From positions 17,266,899 through 17,330,898 of the forward strand of contig NC_084678.1 in NCBI RefSeq assembly GCF_028389875.1: DNA of 64,000 nucleotides, read 5' to 3'. The position numbers were made by a program, and so were the translations under genes. Each line of letters starts with the position of its first letter. The stretch's first letter is position 1. Source of the DNA: Rhea pennata (lineage: Eukaryota > Chordata > Aves > Rheiformes > Rheidae). Below the pieces are notes generated by a model. The model made no database searches. It had not been told where the DNA came from and saw only the letters and a program-made list of their open reading frames with translations. Positions 49,036 to 58,983 of the stretch are shown in pieces.

Positions 49036-52000
49036 CACACCTTCCCCCTCAGCAGCTCCCTGCGCGGCAGATCTGGCGGGATCCGTTTTCCTCAGCGTCT
49101 TGTCACTGGGTTCGACCCGTTTCCATCTCCTTGGAGCGTTAAAAGGGAACCAAAGAGCTTCTCTGAGAAGCCGCAGCCGCGCGGCGGAGCGAGCCGGCCG
49201 GCCGGCCGCGCCGGCGGGGCTGGGGCCGTCGTGACGAGGCGGCGCCGCCACGGCGCCGGGTTCTCTGGTGACCTGCCGGGACGCGGCCGGCGAGGCCGCC
49301 CCGGTGCTGCCGCTCCCGCGCGCTGCGCTGATCCGCGGCCTGGGGCTGAGGCGTCCTGGGGCTCGTCTTTCCTGAGCGACGCAGCGCGTCACGCGCAAGA
49401 CAAATTCGTATGTGTGTGTGTGTGGGGGGGGGGGGCTCATTTCGGTACATAATCGCTCCCTTTTGGATGTGGGTCTGGAAATTGCAGCTGCGAAAGCGTT
49501 CGCTCGAGGGATTTCCGCGCGCCCTAACCCAGGCTGGCCGGGCAGCGTGGTCACGGGCTCTCGAGCTGGAGCCTCGCTTCCCTCCTCCCCGTTCCCGGGG
49601 CTTTTCTGCAGCCCGTGTTCTTCCTGACCGAGGATCAGCCCGAGACCGATACGTTTGCTGACCGAGTTATTAAAAATGCACAAGAGCAGCGCGGGGTGCG
49701 TTCAAACGCGCTCCTGTATCGGGTGTTTGCTCCCGCTTCCCCCAGGCCCTATCCTGAGGGGCCCGAAAAACGCAGCTGCCGCTACCGGCGTCGTTTTCGT
49801 TCCTTCCACGTCTCCTTTCTCTGGTCAGGGACTTGTGAACCGGCTGTTGACCTGAGCTGGTCTCCTGTGCGTGTCCGTGCCCAGCTCAGGGCTCGGACCT
49901 GCCGCTGCGCCGTCAGCGCTGGTGGTAGGAAGCGAGGCTGCCTTGGATGAAGCAGCCCAGTTGCCAGGGACAGCCGTGATCTGTGCTTTCCAGCGCGGCT
50001 CCTTCGGGACGCTCTGATTCATCCTGACTTCGTTACGCGTTCGTTAATTAACGCGCAGGCTGCTCTTTCCACTTCCCCCTCGAGAAGTCAGTGAGGCAGA
50101 ACAGTTGACCGCAGACCGTAGGGCCTTCCTCGCAAGGGGCTCCTCGGAGCGTTGCCCTTCGCATGACTCACCTCCCCGGTGGCTGCGGAAACATTGCACC
50201 TCTTGCTAATCTCGTCCGTCAGCCCCGGCCCCGCGGAAGATGGACAGGGCTTTGGAGCCAAGTATGAAATTCTGCTCATGGGGAAATCGGTAGGAAAGTT
50301 GCCACTCATTTCAACAGATCCGGATTTCATCGCGTGCGTGCGGGACTCCAGACCGTCCCGGTGGCTTCTTTGCTCGTGTGTAAGCAGGCGGGGGAGTGCA
50401 GGGAGCATGACGTGTTTCGGGGGGCGGCGGGCGGGGGTACCGCGGCGGTAGGCTGCGTACGGCCCGGTGATGTGGCACAGCCGCTGTCCCCGCGCGGGGC
50501 ACGGCTGCCGGAGGAAGGAGGCGACGCCGGGACGCTCCCGGGAAACCGCTGGGTCGGGATCTCCAGCGCAACGAGGGGACGGGGGGCGACCTGTCCCGAG
50601 ACCTGGATGGCCTCGACGGGCGCAAAGGCAGCGCTTGGCGCTGCCGCAGGAGCAGCCCCGGAGATGCAGCCGCGGTGGAGCTGGCCACGGGGCCGGGCAG
50701 AGGACTCTGGGCTCCCCGGGCGCTGGACAGGACGAAACCCCTCCCGCGGGGTGTCTTGGGCAATGCAGCCTCCGGAGGAGTCCGCTTAGTAAAAGAGGCA
50801 TCAGATCAGGGTTCGATGAGAACGGCAGGAAATGCCGGAGCTTTTCCAGTGCCGGACTCGTGATTCACAGCCCGCCCCGTGCCTCGTTTCCGATGGGCAG
50901 CCGTGGCGCTTTGCAGGCTTCCACGGCATCCACGTTTCTCCTCGCAGGCCCAGCCTCCGCTGGGCGGGCAGGGGCCGAACCAGGTGCCCCCTCCCTCGTC
51001 TCCCGGCGGCTTCACGTGGGCGTCCTCTCCCGAGGCCGAAATCCCTAGTCTTCCCCCCAGAAACCCGATCGCCGACTTGAAAACGCACCGTGCAACCTGG
51101 AGACCCGGCCGGGCACGGCGGGGCTGGCAGCGGGGACCCACCGTCGCCCGCCTGCGGGCCGGCTGCAGGCCCGTGACCGCGTGGAGAGTCAGGAACTGCA
51201 GATTCTAGGATAGTGAGAAGACGGGGGACAGCACAAGCGTCTGTCCAGCCTGAGTTTGTCCATCCGGCTCGCTGCCGCCCCGTCCCCACGCCGGGTTGCC
51301 CAGCCGTGCCCGTGCGCTCCGGTCCCCCCGCTTGCCCCGCGGTCTGTCCGTCTCTCCCCGTGCCGCCGCCGCGTGAGCAGCCAGGCGCCGGGCGGCGCGG
51401 ACGAGCACGGTGAAGCTAGCCCAGGCAACGCAGACGTTAAGTAACTTCCTGGCTGCTTCGTTTTGTCAGGGGAAGATCTTCTAATCGGAGCTGAAGGCTG
51501 CGATCCTTCCGCTCCCACCCTTGGACCAGCTCGAGAATTCCTTCGGGCAGGCAGGGCTTTTGCAAGAGACCTGATGTTTGGGTTGTGACTTGGTTTATTT
51601 TCCCTTCTCCTGGTCGAAACGGCTCGCAGCGCCATGCGAGCGGAGGGGGCTGCCGCGGGCAAAGCAGGTAGAGGGCTGCAGCTTATCTCCGTCACGCTAA
51701 CCGCAGCCTCCCCGGACCTTCATACTTTCCCGCTGCCTCACCGCTCCGCCTGGACGTGCCTGGTGCAATGTCGTAACGAGGAGAAGAGGAAGCAGATTTC
51801 CCAACCGCCCGGCTCGGCCCCATCGCAGCCGGGAGCCCGCGGCGAGGCAGGAGCGAGCGGGGCGCGCGGGAGGGACAGGGCACCGCCGTGCCCGGAGCCG
51901 CGGCCCCCGGGGTGCCGGCAGCAAGACCGGCGGCACCGCCTGCAGTGACGCCGCCATGCCGTCCTGCGCTGCGCCGCGCCGTGCCACGCTCCACGGGCCC

Positions 52001-53249
52001 CGAGTGCACCCGGATGGGAGCTCTTCCTCCTTTGCCTGCCTCCTCCTCCTCACCCCGGCGCAGCCTTGGATGCTCCCAGCAGCCGGCACCTCCCGCCCGG
52101 CCCCGAGTGGGTGCTGCCGGCTGCGCCCGGCATCGGGCCGGCGCCGGCTTTGACGCGGAGCCTCCCCGGCTCTGCCTGCAGCACGGAGCGCGGTGAAGCC
52201 AGGGTGATCGACTGGCTTGTTTTGCTCCTCCGGAGACTCTCCCGGGCCGCTCGGATTCACGGCTGCGGCCCCCGGGCAGCAGGTTTCGGCTTCCCGCTCG
52301 GCCGCAGGGCCAGGTGCTCCGAGATCCCGTGCCTCAGTTTCCCCATCGCTGCTGCCGCTGCCGTGCGAAACCACGTCCCGTCCCTCGCCGGGGCGCGGGG
52401 CAGTCCCCGAACTGGGGGCGGCGAGGAGCGGAGGGGAAAGCTCCCGGGGCCTCGGGCACGTTATCCGGCGGCGCGGCCGCGCAGCACCCGCCGCCGGTGA
52501 GTCGCGGGGCCGCTCGGGCGACGCGCGCCCGGCGAGCGGGGTTTCCGCGGCAGAGCTGACGGGCGCGTCTGGGAAGCCCCGGCACGATCGGCTTCCTAGC
52601 TATTTTCCAAGCTCGCCGGCAGCCCCGCGCAGCCGGGGGTTCTGCCCGCCGTGAGCGCAGCGCTCGAGCGTGTTCGGCGGCTGAAAGCGCGAATTGCCGT
52701 TACGCTCCGCCGGGCGCTCCCCGCCGCCACCGCCGGGCCCGCGGCGGCTCTGCCCGGCTGCGCCGCAGGGAGGGTTTTGTCCTCTGAGTCGAAGCAGGGC
52801 GGGCTGCTCCGGCCGCCGGCGGTGTTGCAGCCGGCACCGAGGCGTGCGTCCCTCCCCAACGGCACAAGCAGGGGCGTATGAAACAGCTTAGGAGCAAACC
52901 TCCTCCCGCTGCAATTTGAGGCACAGGCTTGCGTATGGTATGTAACAACTGACATTTTTTCCAGTTCACTAATTAAGATATAGAATAAAAGGCATTAAAA
53001 TGTGAGGCTGGATATTTAAAGGGAAAATTCTCCTCTAGGTGCCAGGTATATTAAAAGAAGGGGGAGTAAAACCAAAGTGCAGGAGAGAGGCACAGCCACA
53101 AACTGCAAAAGGAGCATGTGGAAAAAGAAACACTTGTGTCGCGTTGTGCGCTGCCCGTGTGCGTGCACAGGTGAGGGCGAGGGGGGCACTGCACCCCCCC
53201 GGGCAGGGCGGCCCTCGCTCTTGCGTGGCTGCAGCTGCAGGGGCCCCAT
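49036..53249. other. Intergenic GC-rich region, no gene seen
   Basis: Between the divergent PSMF1 and RSPO4 genes. A (GT)n/G-run lies at about 49411-49434. Composition is GC-rich with scattered CpG; open frames are unspliced and without recognisable domains. An AT-richer patch at 52900-53050 may be regulatory. Confidence 0.45.
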
Positions 53250-53875
53250 GGCACAGTGCAGAGCGCTGCGGTGCAGCACGGCATGGCATGGTGCGGCATG
53301 GCACAGCATGGCATGCTACGGTGCAGCACAGTGCAGCGTGGCACAGCATGGCACGGCACAGCACGGCATGGCACGGCACAGCACAACATGACACAGAACA
53401 GCATGGCATGGCGTGGGACGCTGCGACACAGCACAGCACAGCAGGGCATAGCATGGTGCGGCACAGCACAGTGTGGCACAGCACAGCACAGCATGGCATG
53501 GCATGGCAGGGCATGGCATGGTGCAGCACAGCGTGGCATGGCACGGCACGGCACGGCATGGCATGGCAGAGCATGGCATGGTACAGCACAGCGTGGCATG
53601 GCACGGCACGGCATGGCATGGCAGAACATGGCATGGTGCAGCACAGCATGGCGTGGCACGGCACGGCATGGCATGGCAGAGCATGGCATAGTGCAGCACA
53701 GCATGGCATGGCACGGCACGGCACCGTGCAGTGCAACACGGCTCAGCATGGCATGGCACGGCACCATGCAGTGCAGCAAAGCACGGCCCAGCAGAGCACG
53801 GCGTCGTGCAGGGTGGCGTGGCACAGCACGGCGTGGCACAGCACGGCGTGGCACAGCACGGCTGTCTCATGCCGG
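53250..53875. repeat. Pentanucleotide array (GGCAT/GGCAC/AGCAC)n
   Basis: About 120 units of five bases, mostly GGCAT, GGCAC and AGCAC in varying order (for example GGCATGGCACGGCACAGCA). Five-base units keep several frames open on both strands, giving His-Gly-Thr-Ala-Trp and Cys/His/Pro-rich pseudo-proteins. Intergenic, about 5 kb upstream of RSPO4. Confidence 0.96.
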
Positions 53876-54164
53876 TTCCCAGCACAGCAGAGCCCCCGGC
53901 GAGCCCCACGGCCGAGCGGGGAAGGGCCCAGGGCGCCCGTCGTGCCGGGAACCCGGGCCTGGGACGAGCCGCCTGCGCTCCGGGTAAAGGCGGGAGCGAG
54001 GCGGAGCCGCGGCGCCGGCACGGCCGCGAGGCCGGAGCTCCCCGCGCTCCAGAGCCGCCGCCGGGAGCAGGAGGTTTCCCCACCACCCGCCACGGAGCCC
54101 CGGGACGCGGGAGCCCGCGCCGGGGCCGGGTGCCGCCGCGCAGGCGTGCCGTTTGCGCTTACAC

Positions 54165-54350
54165 ATGCAAAGCATTAGGGTTTGTTTAGAAGCCCTTTAT
54201 TGTCGTATTTTGTTCTCTATTTCCTACAAATTAAATTTGCTGAGGGATATGTGCAGATTGTGAAATGATTTTGAGAATAGTTCCTCTGGGTTTTTTAATT
54301 TCCTCTGCATTAAATTTTTACAGTGTTTAAAGCACTCTGAAAAATTAAAA
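54165..54350. other. AT-rich island in GC-rich DNA
   Basis: A sharply bounded AT-rich stretch (for example TTTAGAAGCCCTTTATTG, CTACAAATTAAATTTGCTG) between two CpG-dense flanks. It looks like a conserved noncoding element candidate, but conservation cannot be judged here. Confidence 0.3.
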
Positions 54351-54934
54351 AAAAGGGGGGGGGAGAAGAAAAAAGTAGGGCAGAACGCAGAGGAGGAAAG
54401 GCAAGGAGAACCGCGGCGGCGCCGCGAGCCGCCGCCGCCGCCCGCCGTGCCCCGCTTCCACCCGGGAGGCAGCGCAGAGCCAGCCCGGCGCTGCCCGGCG
54501 AGCGCGCGACCCTCTTCCCGTCTCGGCGGGGGCCCGCGGCCGAACGGCCGCCTGGCCGCGGCGCCGCGGGGCCGCCGGGAGAGCGCCGCGGAGCTCGGCT
54601 TGGCTCTGGGGCGAGCCGCCCGCGGAGAAGGGCGGCTGCACCAAGAACTTTCTGAAATTCCTTCCCAAAGCCTTGGCTGGGTTCCCCTGCGTCTTTGCCC
54701 GCCCGTGTTAACCGTGTGTTCCCGAAGTTGCTTTGCTCCACGTGTTTCCCGCGCCAAGCTCCCCTCCCGGCCCGGTTCGCGCCGGGGCGCAGCTCCGCCG
54801 GCCCCGCTCATCCCTCTTTGCTGTAAAAAACTGTATTAAAACATCAAATCCAACCCTGTTTACTCGTTTGTGGTCTCGGCGGTCTCCCGCCGTGTTTGTT
54901 CTAGTCTGGAGCTCTCCGAGAGGCGCCCGGGGCT

Positions 54935-55025
54935 CCGGCACGGGGCTCCGGCATGGGGCTCCGGCGCAGAGCTGCGGCGCGGGGCTGCGGCATGGGGCTC
55001 CGGCGTGGGGCTCCGGCGCGGGCAG
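54935..55025. repeat. Short tandem repeat, GGGGCTCCGGCAT units
   Basis: About seven copies of a 13-14-base unit (GGGGCTCCGGCGC or GGGGCTGCGGCAT) in CpG-rich intergenic DNA. Confidence 0.7.
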
Positions 55026-55800
55026 TGGTGGCCGGCCGGCCCTCGGCAGCGCCGGGCTCCCCTGCCCTTGGCCCGCGGAGCCGGGCCCCCGCGAGGGCCG
55101 TGGCGGCGAGGGGCCAGCAGCTTTGCAAACCTCCTTTTTTTCTGGTTTCGGCAGCGCCAAATACATTTTAATCCTCCTTTTGCTCAAATTCCCAACCGAG
55201 GAATTCTTTCCGTGAGGCAGAGCCTGCTGGAGCGGCTCCGCTCCCGGGCGGCTCCCGAGGCCGGAGCGGCGCCGGGGGCCGCTGGCGCCCGCCGGAGCGG
55301 AGGGCCCCGCGCAGCCGCCGGGCGCCCGGCACGGCCACCGCCGCGGCCCCGCTCGCCCCGGCGAGGAGCTGCCCGCCAAGCGGCGACATTTCAAACAACT
55401 CGAGCGTATTACAGCTAACTTTGCTCTTTAGTCCGGCTCCTGAAAATTTACTTTGTCAGTGGCATAAACAGGATATAAAGGGCTGAAAAATAATAATAAT
55501 CAAAAAAAGGCGACGAGAATATTTTTTCTTCGCCGCAGGGAGCGACCTGTGGGGACCGCGTCCCCCGGCCTTCCCCTACGTTACCAAAAAGCTGGCTCCG
55601 CATCGCAGCCGGACCGTGCTGCCCCGCTCCCTTCCTTCGCCTTTAACACTGCAGCGGCGAAAGGACGCTCCGTCCCGGCGGCGCGGGCACGGGGCGCTCC
55701 GGCCGCCGGGCAGGCAGCAGCGCCAGCGGCTTTGCATTTCCCTCTGCTCTTTAAAATAAATAAATAAGTAAATAAAATCTCCCCTGGCCTCACTGCCTGC

Positions 55801-55885
55801 TAATGCAAACTTTGCTGGTAATGACCGCACTGCTGCAATTAATGCAAATAGCAATGCAATTTATGCAATTTATGCAATTAATGTA
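55801..55885. promoter_or_regulatory. Cluster of ATGCAA-type POU/octamer-like motifs
   Basis: Six ATGCAA or TGCAAT motifs in 85 bases, including one exact octamer ATGCAAAT at 55842-55849 and ATGCAATTT/ATGCAATTA repeats with ATTAATG homeobox-like cores. It lies 3.1 kb upstream of RSPO4 between GC-rich flanks. Enhancer role is inferred from motif density; it could also be a decayed simple repeat. Confidence 0.35.
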
Positions 55886-57349
55886 ACAAGTGCGACAGCT
55901 CGGTGCCACACCACTGCCCGGCGCTGGCCGCACTGCGCGGGGCGACGGCCCGGTGCAGCCTCGGCGGGAGCCGCTGCCGCTTCGGCGGCGCCGCGGGCTC
56001 GGGCGCTGCCGGCGGGGAGGCAGCGCCGGAGCGCGCCGGGGCCGCGGGGCGCCGCCGGCGTTTCGCAAGCCCCGGGGAAACGGCCTGTGCCGAGCTGGCC
56101 GCGGCAGCAGCCGCAAGTTTCCATTCCTGCGAAAATGGAGAGGGCTGCCACCGTCCAAGCATCTGGGCTCGTTATGATGGGAGAAGAATGCCAAATATTT
56201 TTCTTCCTTATCCGCTACCAGCCGTTCAAATCCGCCCCTGATCAAACCCATATTCGTCGCTCGGGACGCGCCGGCGGCTCCGCGCGCCGCGGCGCCCGCG
56301 GCCCCGGCGAGCCCAAAGCCCGGCTCGGCTCCTGCCCCTTCTCCTCCGCTTTCAGCTTCTTCCCTTGGGCGCCCGACCGGCTCCGAAACGCCTCGGCCCG
56401 GCCCCACCGCGGCCGCGGGGGCTCGCGGCGCCGACGGCTCGCCCGAGCGGCCCGCGAGCTTTCCGAGCGCTCTCGCCGGACGCTTCCTCCTCGGAGCTTC
56501 GTGCCTCCCCGGCGGGGCTCGCGGCTGCGCCCTCGGCTCCGCGCCGGCCCCCGGCGTCCCCCATGAATCAGCGCCTAACGAATCCTCCTCCCCCACTGCA
56601 GTTGCCGGAGGAATAGTCATAAATAGCCGAATTCAGGGAAACGGCGGTATTTTTCCGCCCTCGGCGCCTGTCGGAGGCCCCGTTAGCAGCCGCCTCCGTA
56701 ACACCTGTGCGCGTGCACGTCCCTAAAACCCGGAGACCCCCCCCAAAATCCTGCTGCTGCTGCGATTGCCTCCGCCAAGGCCACGGCTCGGGGGGGACGT
56801 GAAGGTGCAGGGTCTCTCCCGAAGCCGCCGCCGCCGCGCCGCCGGGGCCGTCTAAGCCCGTCCGCCCCGAGGAGCCGCGGCGGCCCGGCGAGCGCCCGCG
56901 GGCTTGTTTGTTTACGGAAAGTAGTGTGGAGCCAGATGCTGAAAACCTGCGTTTTATGGGTAATTTTTCAATTTATTGCACATTGGCATTATAAAAAACC
57001 GAAGCGATCCCAACCGTTATAATTCCTGGTTTCCTATGGCAAAGCCAAAGGGCTCTGAAATGGTTCCTTCGCTGTCTGAACCGTTAACTCTTCGGGAAGG
57101 AAATCTCGTTGCGCCCGATGGGAACAGCAGAGAGAGAAGTTCGAGGAGGGAGGTGAGAAAAAGGAAAATGGGATAAAAAAGCCAGGGGAGGAGGGTGACG
57201 GGGCAGCACGTTCCCATGTCTTGCTCCGAGCCTGCCGGCCACCCCGGGCAGGGCAGGGCAGGGCAGGGGCCGCAGCCCCCCGGTCCCCAGGAAGAGCCCG
57301 CGGGCAGCACAGCACGGCGCCGAGTCTCATAGCCCGTGGTGGCTCCGTC

Positions 57350-57915
57350 TGCGCGTGCCACGTGCAGGAGAGCGGCACGGTTTGCACATGCCACGTGCGG
57401 GAACATGGCACGGTCTGCTCATGCTGCATGCGGGAGCGTGGCACAGTTTGCACGCCCTGCATGCGGGAGCGCAGCATGGTTTGCACACCCTGCATGCAGG
57501 AACGTGGCACGGTTTGCACGCCCTGCATGCGGGAGCGCAGCATGGTTTGCACACCCTGCATGCAGGAACGTGGCACAGTTTGCACGCCCTGCATGCAGGA
57601 ACGTGGCACAGTTTGCACGCCCTGCATGCGGGAGTGCAGCATGGTTTGCACGCCCTGCATGCAGGAGCGTGGCACAGTTTGCACGCCCTGCATGCAGGAG
57701 CGTGGCACAGTTTGCACGCCCTGCATGCGGGAGCGCAGCATGGTTTGCACACCCTGCATGCAGGAACGTGGCACAGTTTGCACGCCCTGCATGCAGGAAC
57801 GTGGCACGGTTTGAGCGCACAGCGTGCAGGGGCGCAGCACGGCTCGCTCACGGCACGCGCAGGAACGTGGCACGGCTCGCTCGTGCCACGTGCGGGAGGG
57901 CGGCGCGGTTTGCAG
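57350..57915. repeat. 33-bp minisatellite, about 17 copies
   Basis: The unit runs TGCATGCAGGAACGTGGCAC then AGTTTGCACGCCC; sub-variants GCGGGAGCGCAGCATGG alternate. Being a multiple of three, it gives 11-residue periodic open frames on both strands (for example CMQERGTVCTP), but there is no start context or splice sign to support a protein. It lies about 1.1 kb upstream of RSPO4. Confidence 0.95.
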
Positions 57916-58634
57916 GCGCCGCGTGGCCGCCAGGCTTCTCGCACGGCCCCGCTCCTGGCTCGGGGCCGGCGCTCGGAGTCATCGCTTCTGGGCAAGCACA
58001 CGGAGTTCCTTAAGGAAGCCCCGGTGGCCAGGAGCTCCTCGAGGACGGGCCGCAGCCAAAGCGCCGGGCATGGCCCCAGCGCCGGCACGCTCGCAGCAGC
58101 CGCGGGAAGCGTCGCACGCGGAGCCCTGCCGAGGTTTCCTGGCCGCGGGGGCCCTCGAGCCGCCCGGAGAGCAGCTCCCTGCCTCGCGCATCCCCCCTCT
58201 CCGCGCCCCTGCATCCGTGCACTCCCGTCCGAGCTCTCCGTAGGGCCACGGGAAGGCGGTGGCCGGGGGCTGCGGGACGGGCCGACGCTGGCAGCCCCCG
58301 TGGCCCAGAACGTGCCCGGCGAGGGAGCTCCCGGCGCGCAGCCCCTTCCCCGCGCCGAGGTGCCGCGGCGGGTCCTCCCGCGCCGGGGAGCGCTGCCGCG
58401 GGGAGCCCGGAGCGCCGGGGCGGCTGCGCCGGGGCCGAGCCCCATCGCGGGGAGCCGGGCACGGGGGGGGGGAGGCGGCCGGGGGGGCGGGCTTTCCCAC
58501 CCGGCTCCACCCCCCCCCCATCGCGGGGGGCTTCGCCGTGACCCTGGCGCTGCCAGCCATGGCACCGGGACGGCGGCGGGGCATTTCCCAGCGCAGGTCT
58601 CCCGGCTGGAGCGCTCCGGCTGGGGGGCTCCAGC

Positions 58635-58652
58635 CAACTTGTTTGCAAGTTG
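58635..58652. promoter_or_regulatory. Palindrome with forkhead-like core upstream of RSPO4
   Basis: CAACTTG-TTTG-CAAGTTG: two perfect 7-base arms around a 4-base centre. The centre reads TTGTTTGCAA, a forkhead-type TGTTTGC. It lies about 85 bases before the TATA box. Confidence 0.35.
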
Positions 58653-58734
58653 CTTCGTTGCTGCTGCCGGATTTTTTATTATTATCCTTCTTATTTTCAA
58701 AGGGGGGCGGGTGAGGAGGGGGGCTGGCATCGGC

Positions 58735-58740
58735 TATAAA
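58735..58740 (+). promoter_or_regulatory. RSPO4 TATA box
   Basis: TATAAA in the context GGCTATAAAGGCAG, about 250 bases before the RSPO4 ATG. Initiation would be expected near 58765, giving a 5' UTR of about 220 bases with two short uORFs. Confidence 0.6.
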
Positions 58741-58779
58741 GGCAGAGCGCGCCGCGGCAGCCGGCACTTCCCGGCCACC

Positions 58780-58800
58780 ATGCGAGCGCGGCGGGCCTGA
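58780..58800 (+). other. uORF 1 in RSPO4 5' UTR
   Basis: ATG in an ideal Kozak context (GGCCACCATGC) opens a six-codon frame (MRARRA) ending in TGA. If transcription starts at the TATA box, scanning ribosomes meet this first. Confidence 0.45.
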
Positions 58801-58856
58801 CCCCCGCCGCCGGCCGGGCCGTGCGGATCGCCCGCGCCTGCGGAGCGCCGGGCGGG

Positions 58857-58865
58857 ATGGTGTGA
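58857..58865 (+). other. uORF 2 (ATG GTG TGA)
   Basis: Minimal two-codon uORF between uORF 1 and the RSPO4 start, with G at +4 and weak upstream context. Confidence 0.35.
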
Positions 58866-58983
58866 GCCGCCGGCGGAGCGCCGCTCTCCTCCCGCGCCGC
58901 CCCGGCACGCTCCGGCGGGAGGCGAGCCCGCCGGCCCCTTGGAGGATCCGATTTCTTCCCTGCCCGAGGTCTCTCCTGCCCAG

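Noticed and set aside
53035-54178. Long Cys/His/Pro or His/Gly/Thr-rich frames on both strands
   Set aside because: Produced by the pentanucleotide array; no start context, splice signs or homology.
57350-57915. Regular spacing suggesting a CRISPR array
   Set aside because: Units are contiguous diverged tandem copies without unique spacers, in vertebrate DNA.
58939-58983. In-frame N-terminal extension of RSPO4
   Set aside because: The extension has no ATG (it begins with TTG), and the signal peptide begins cleanly at 58984.
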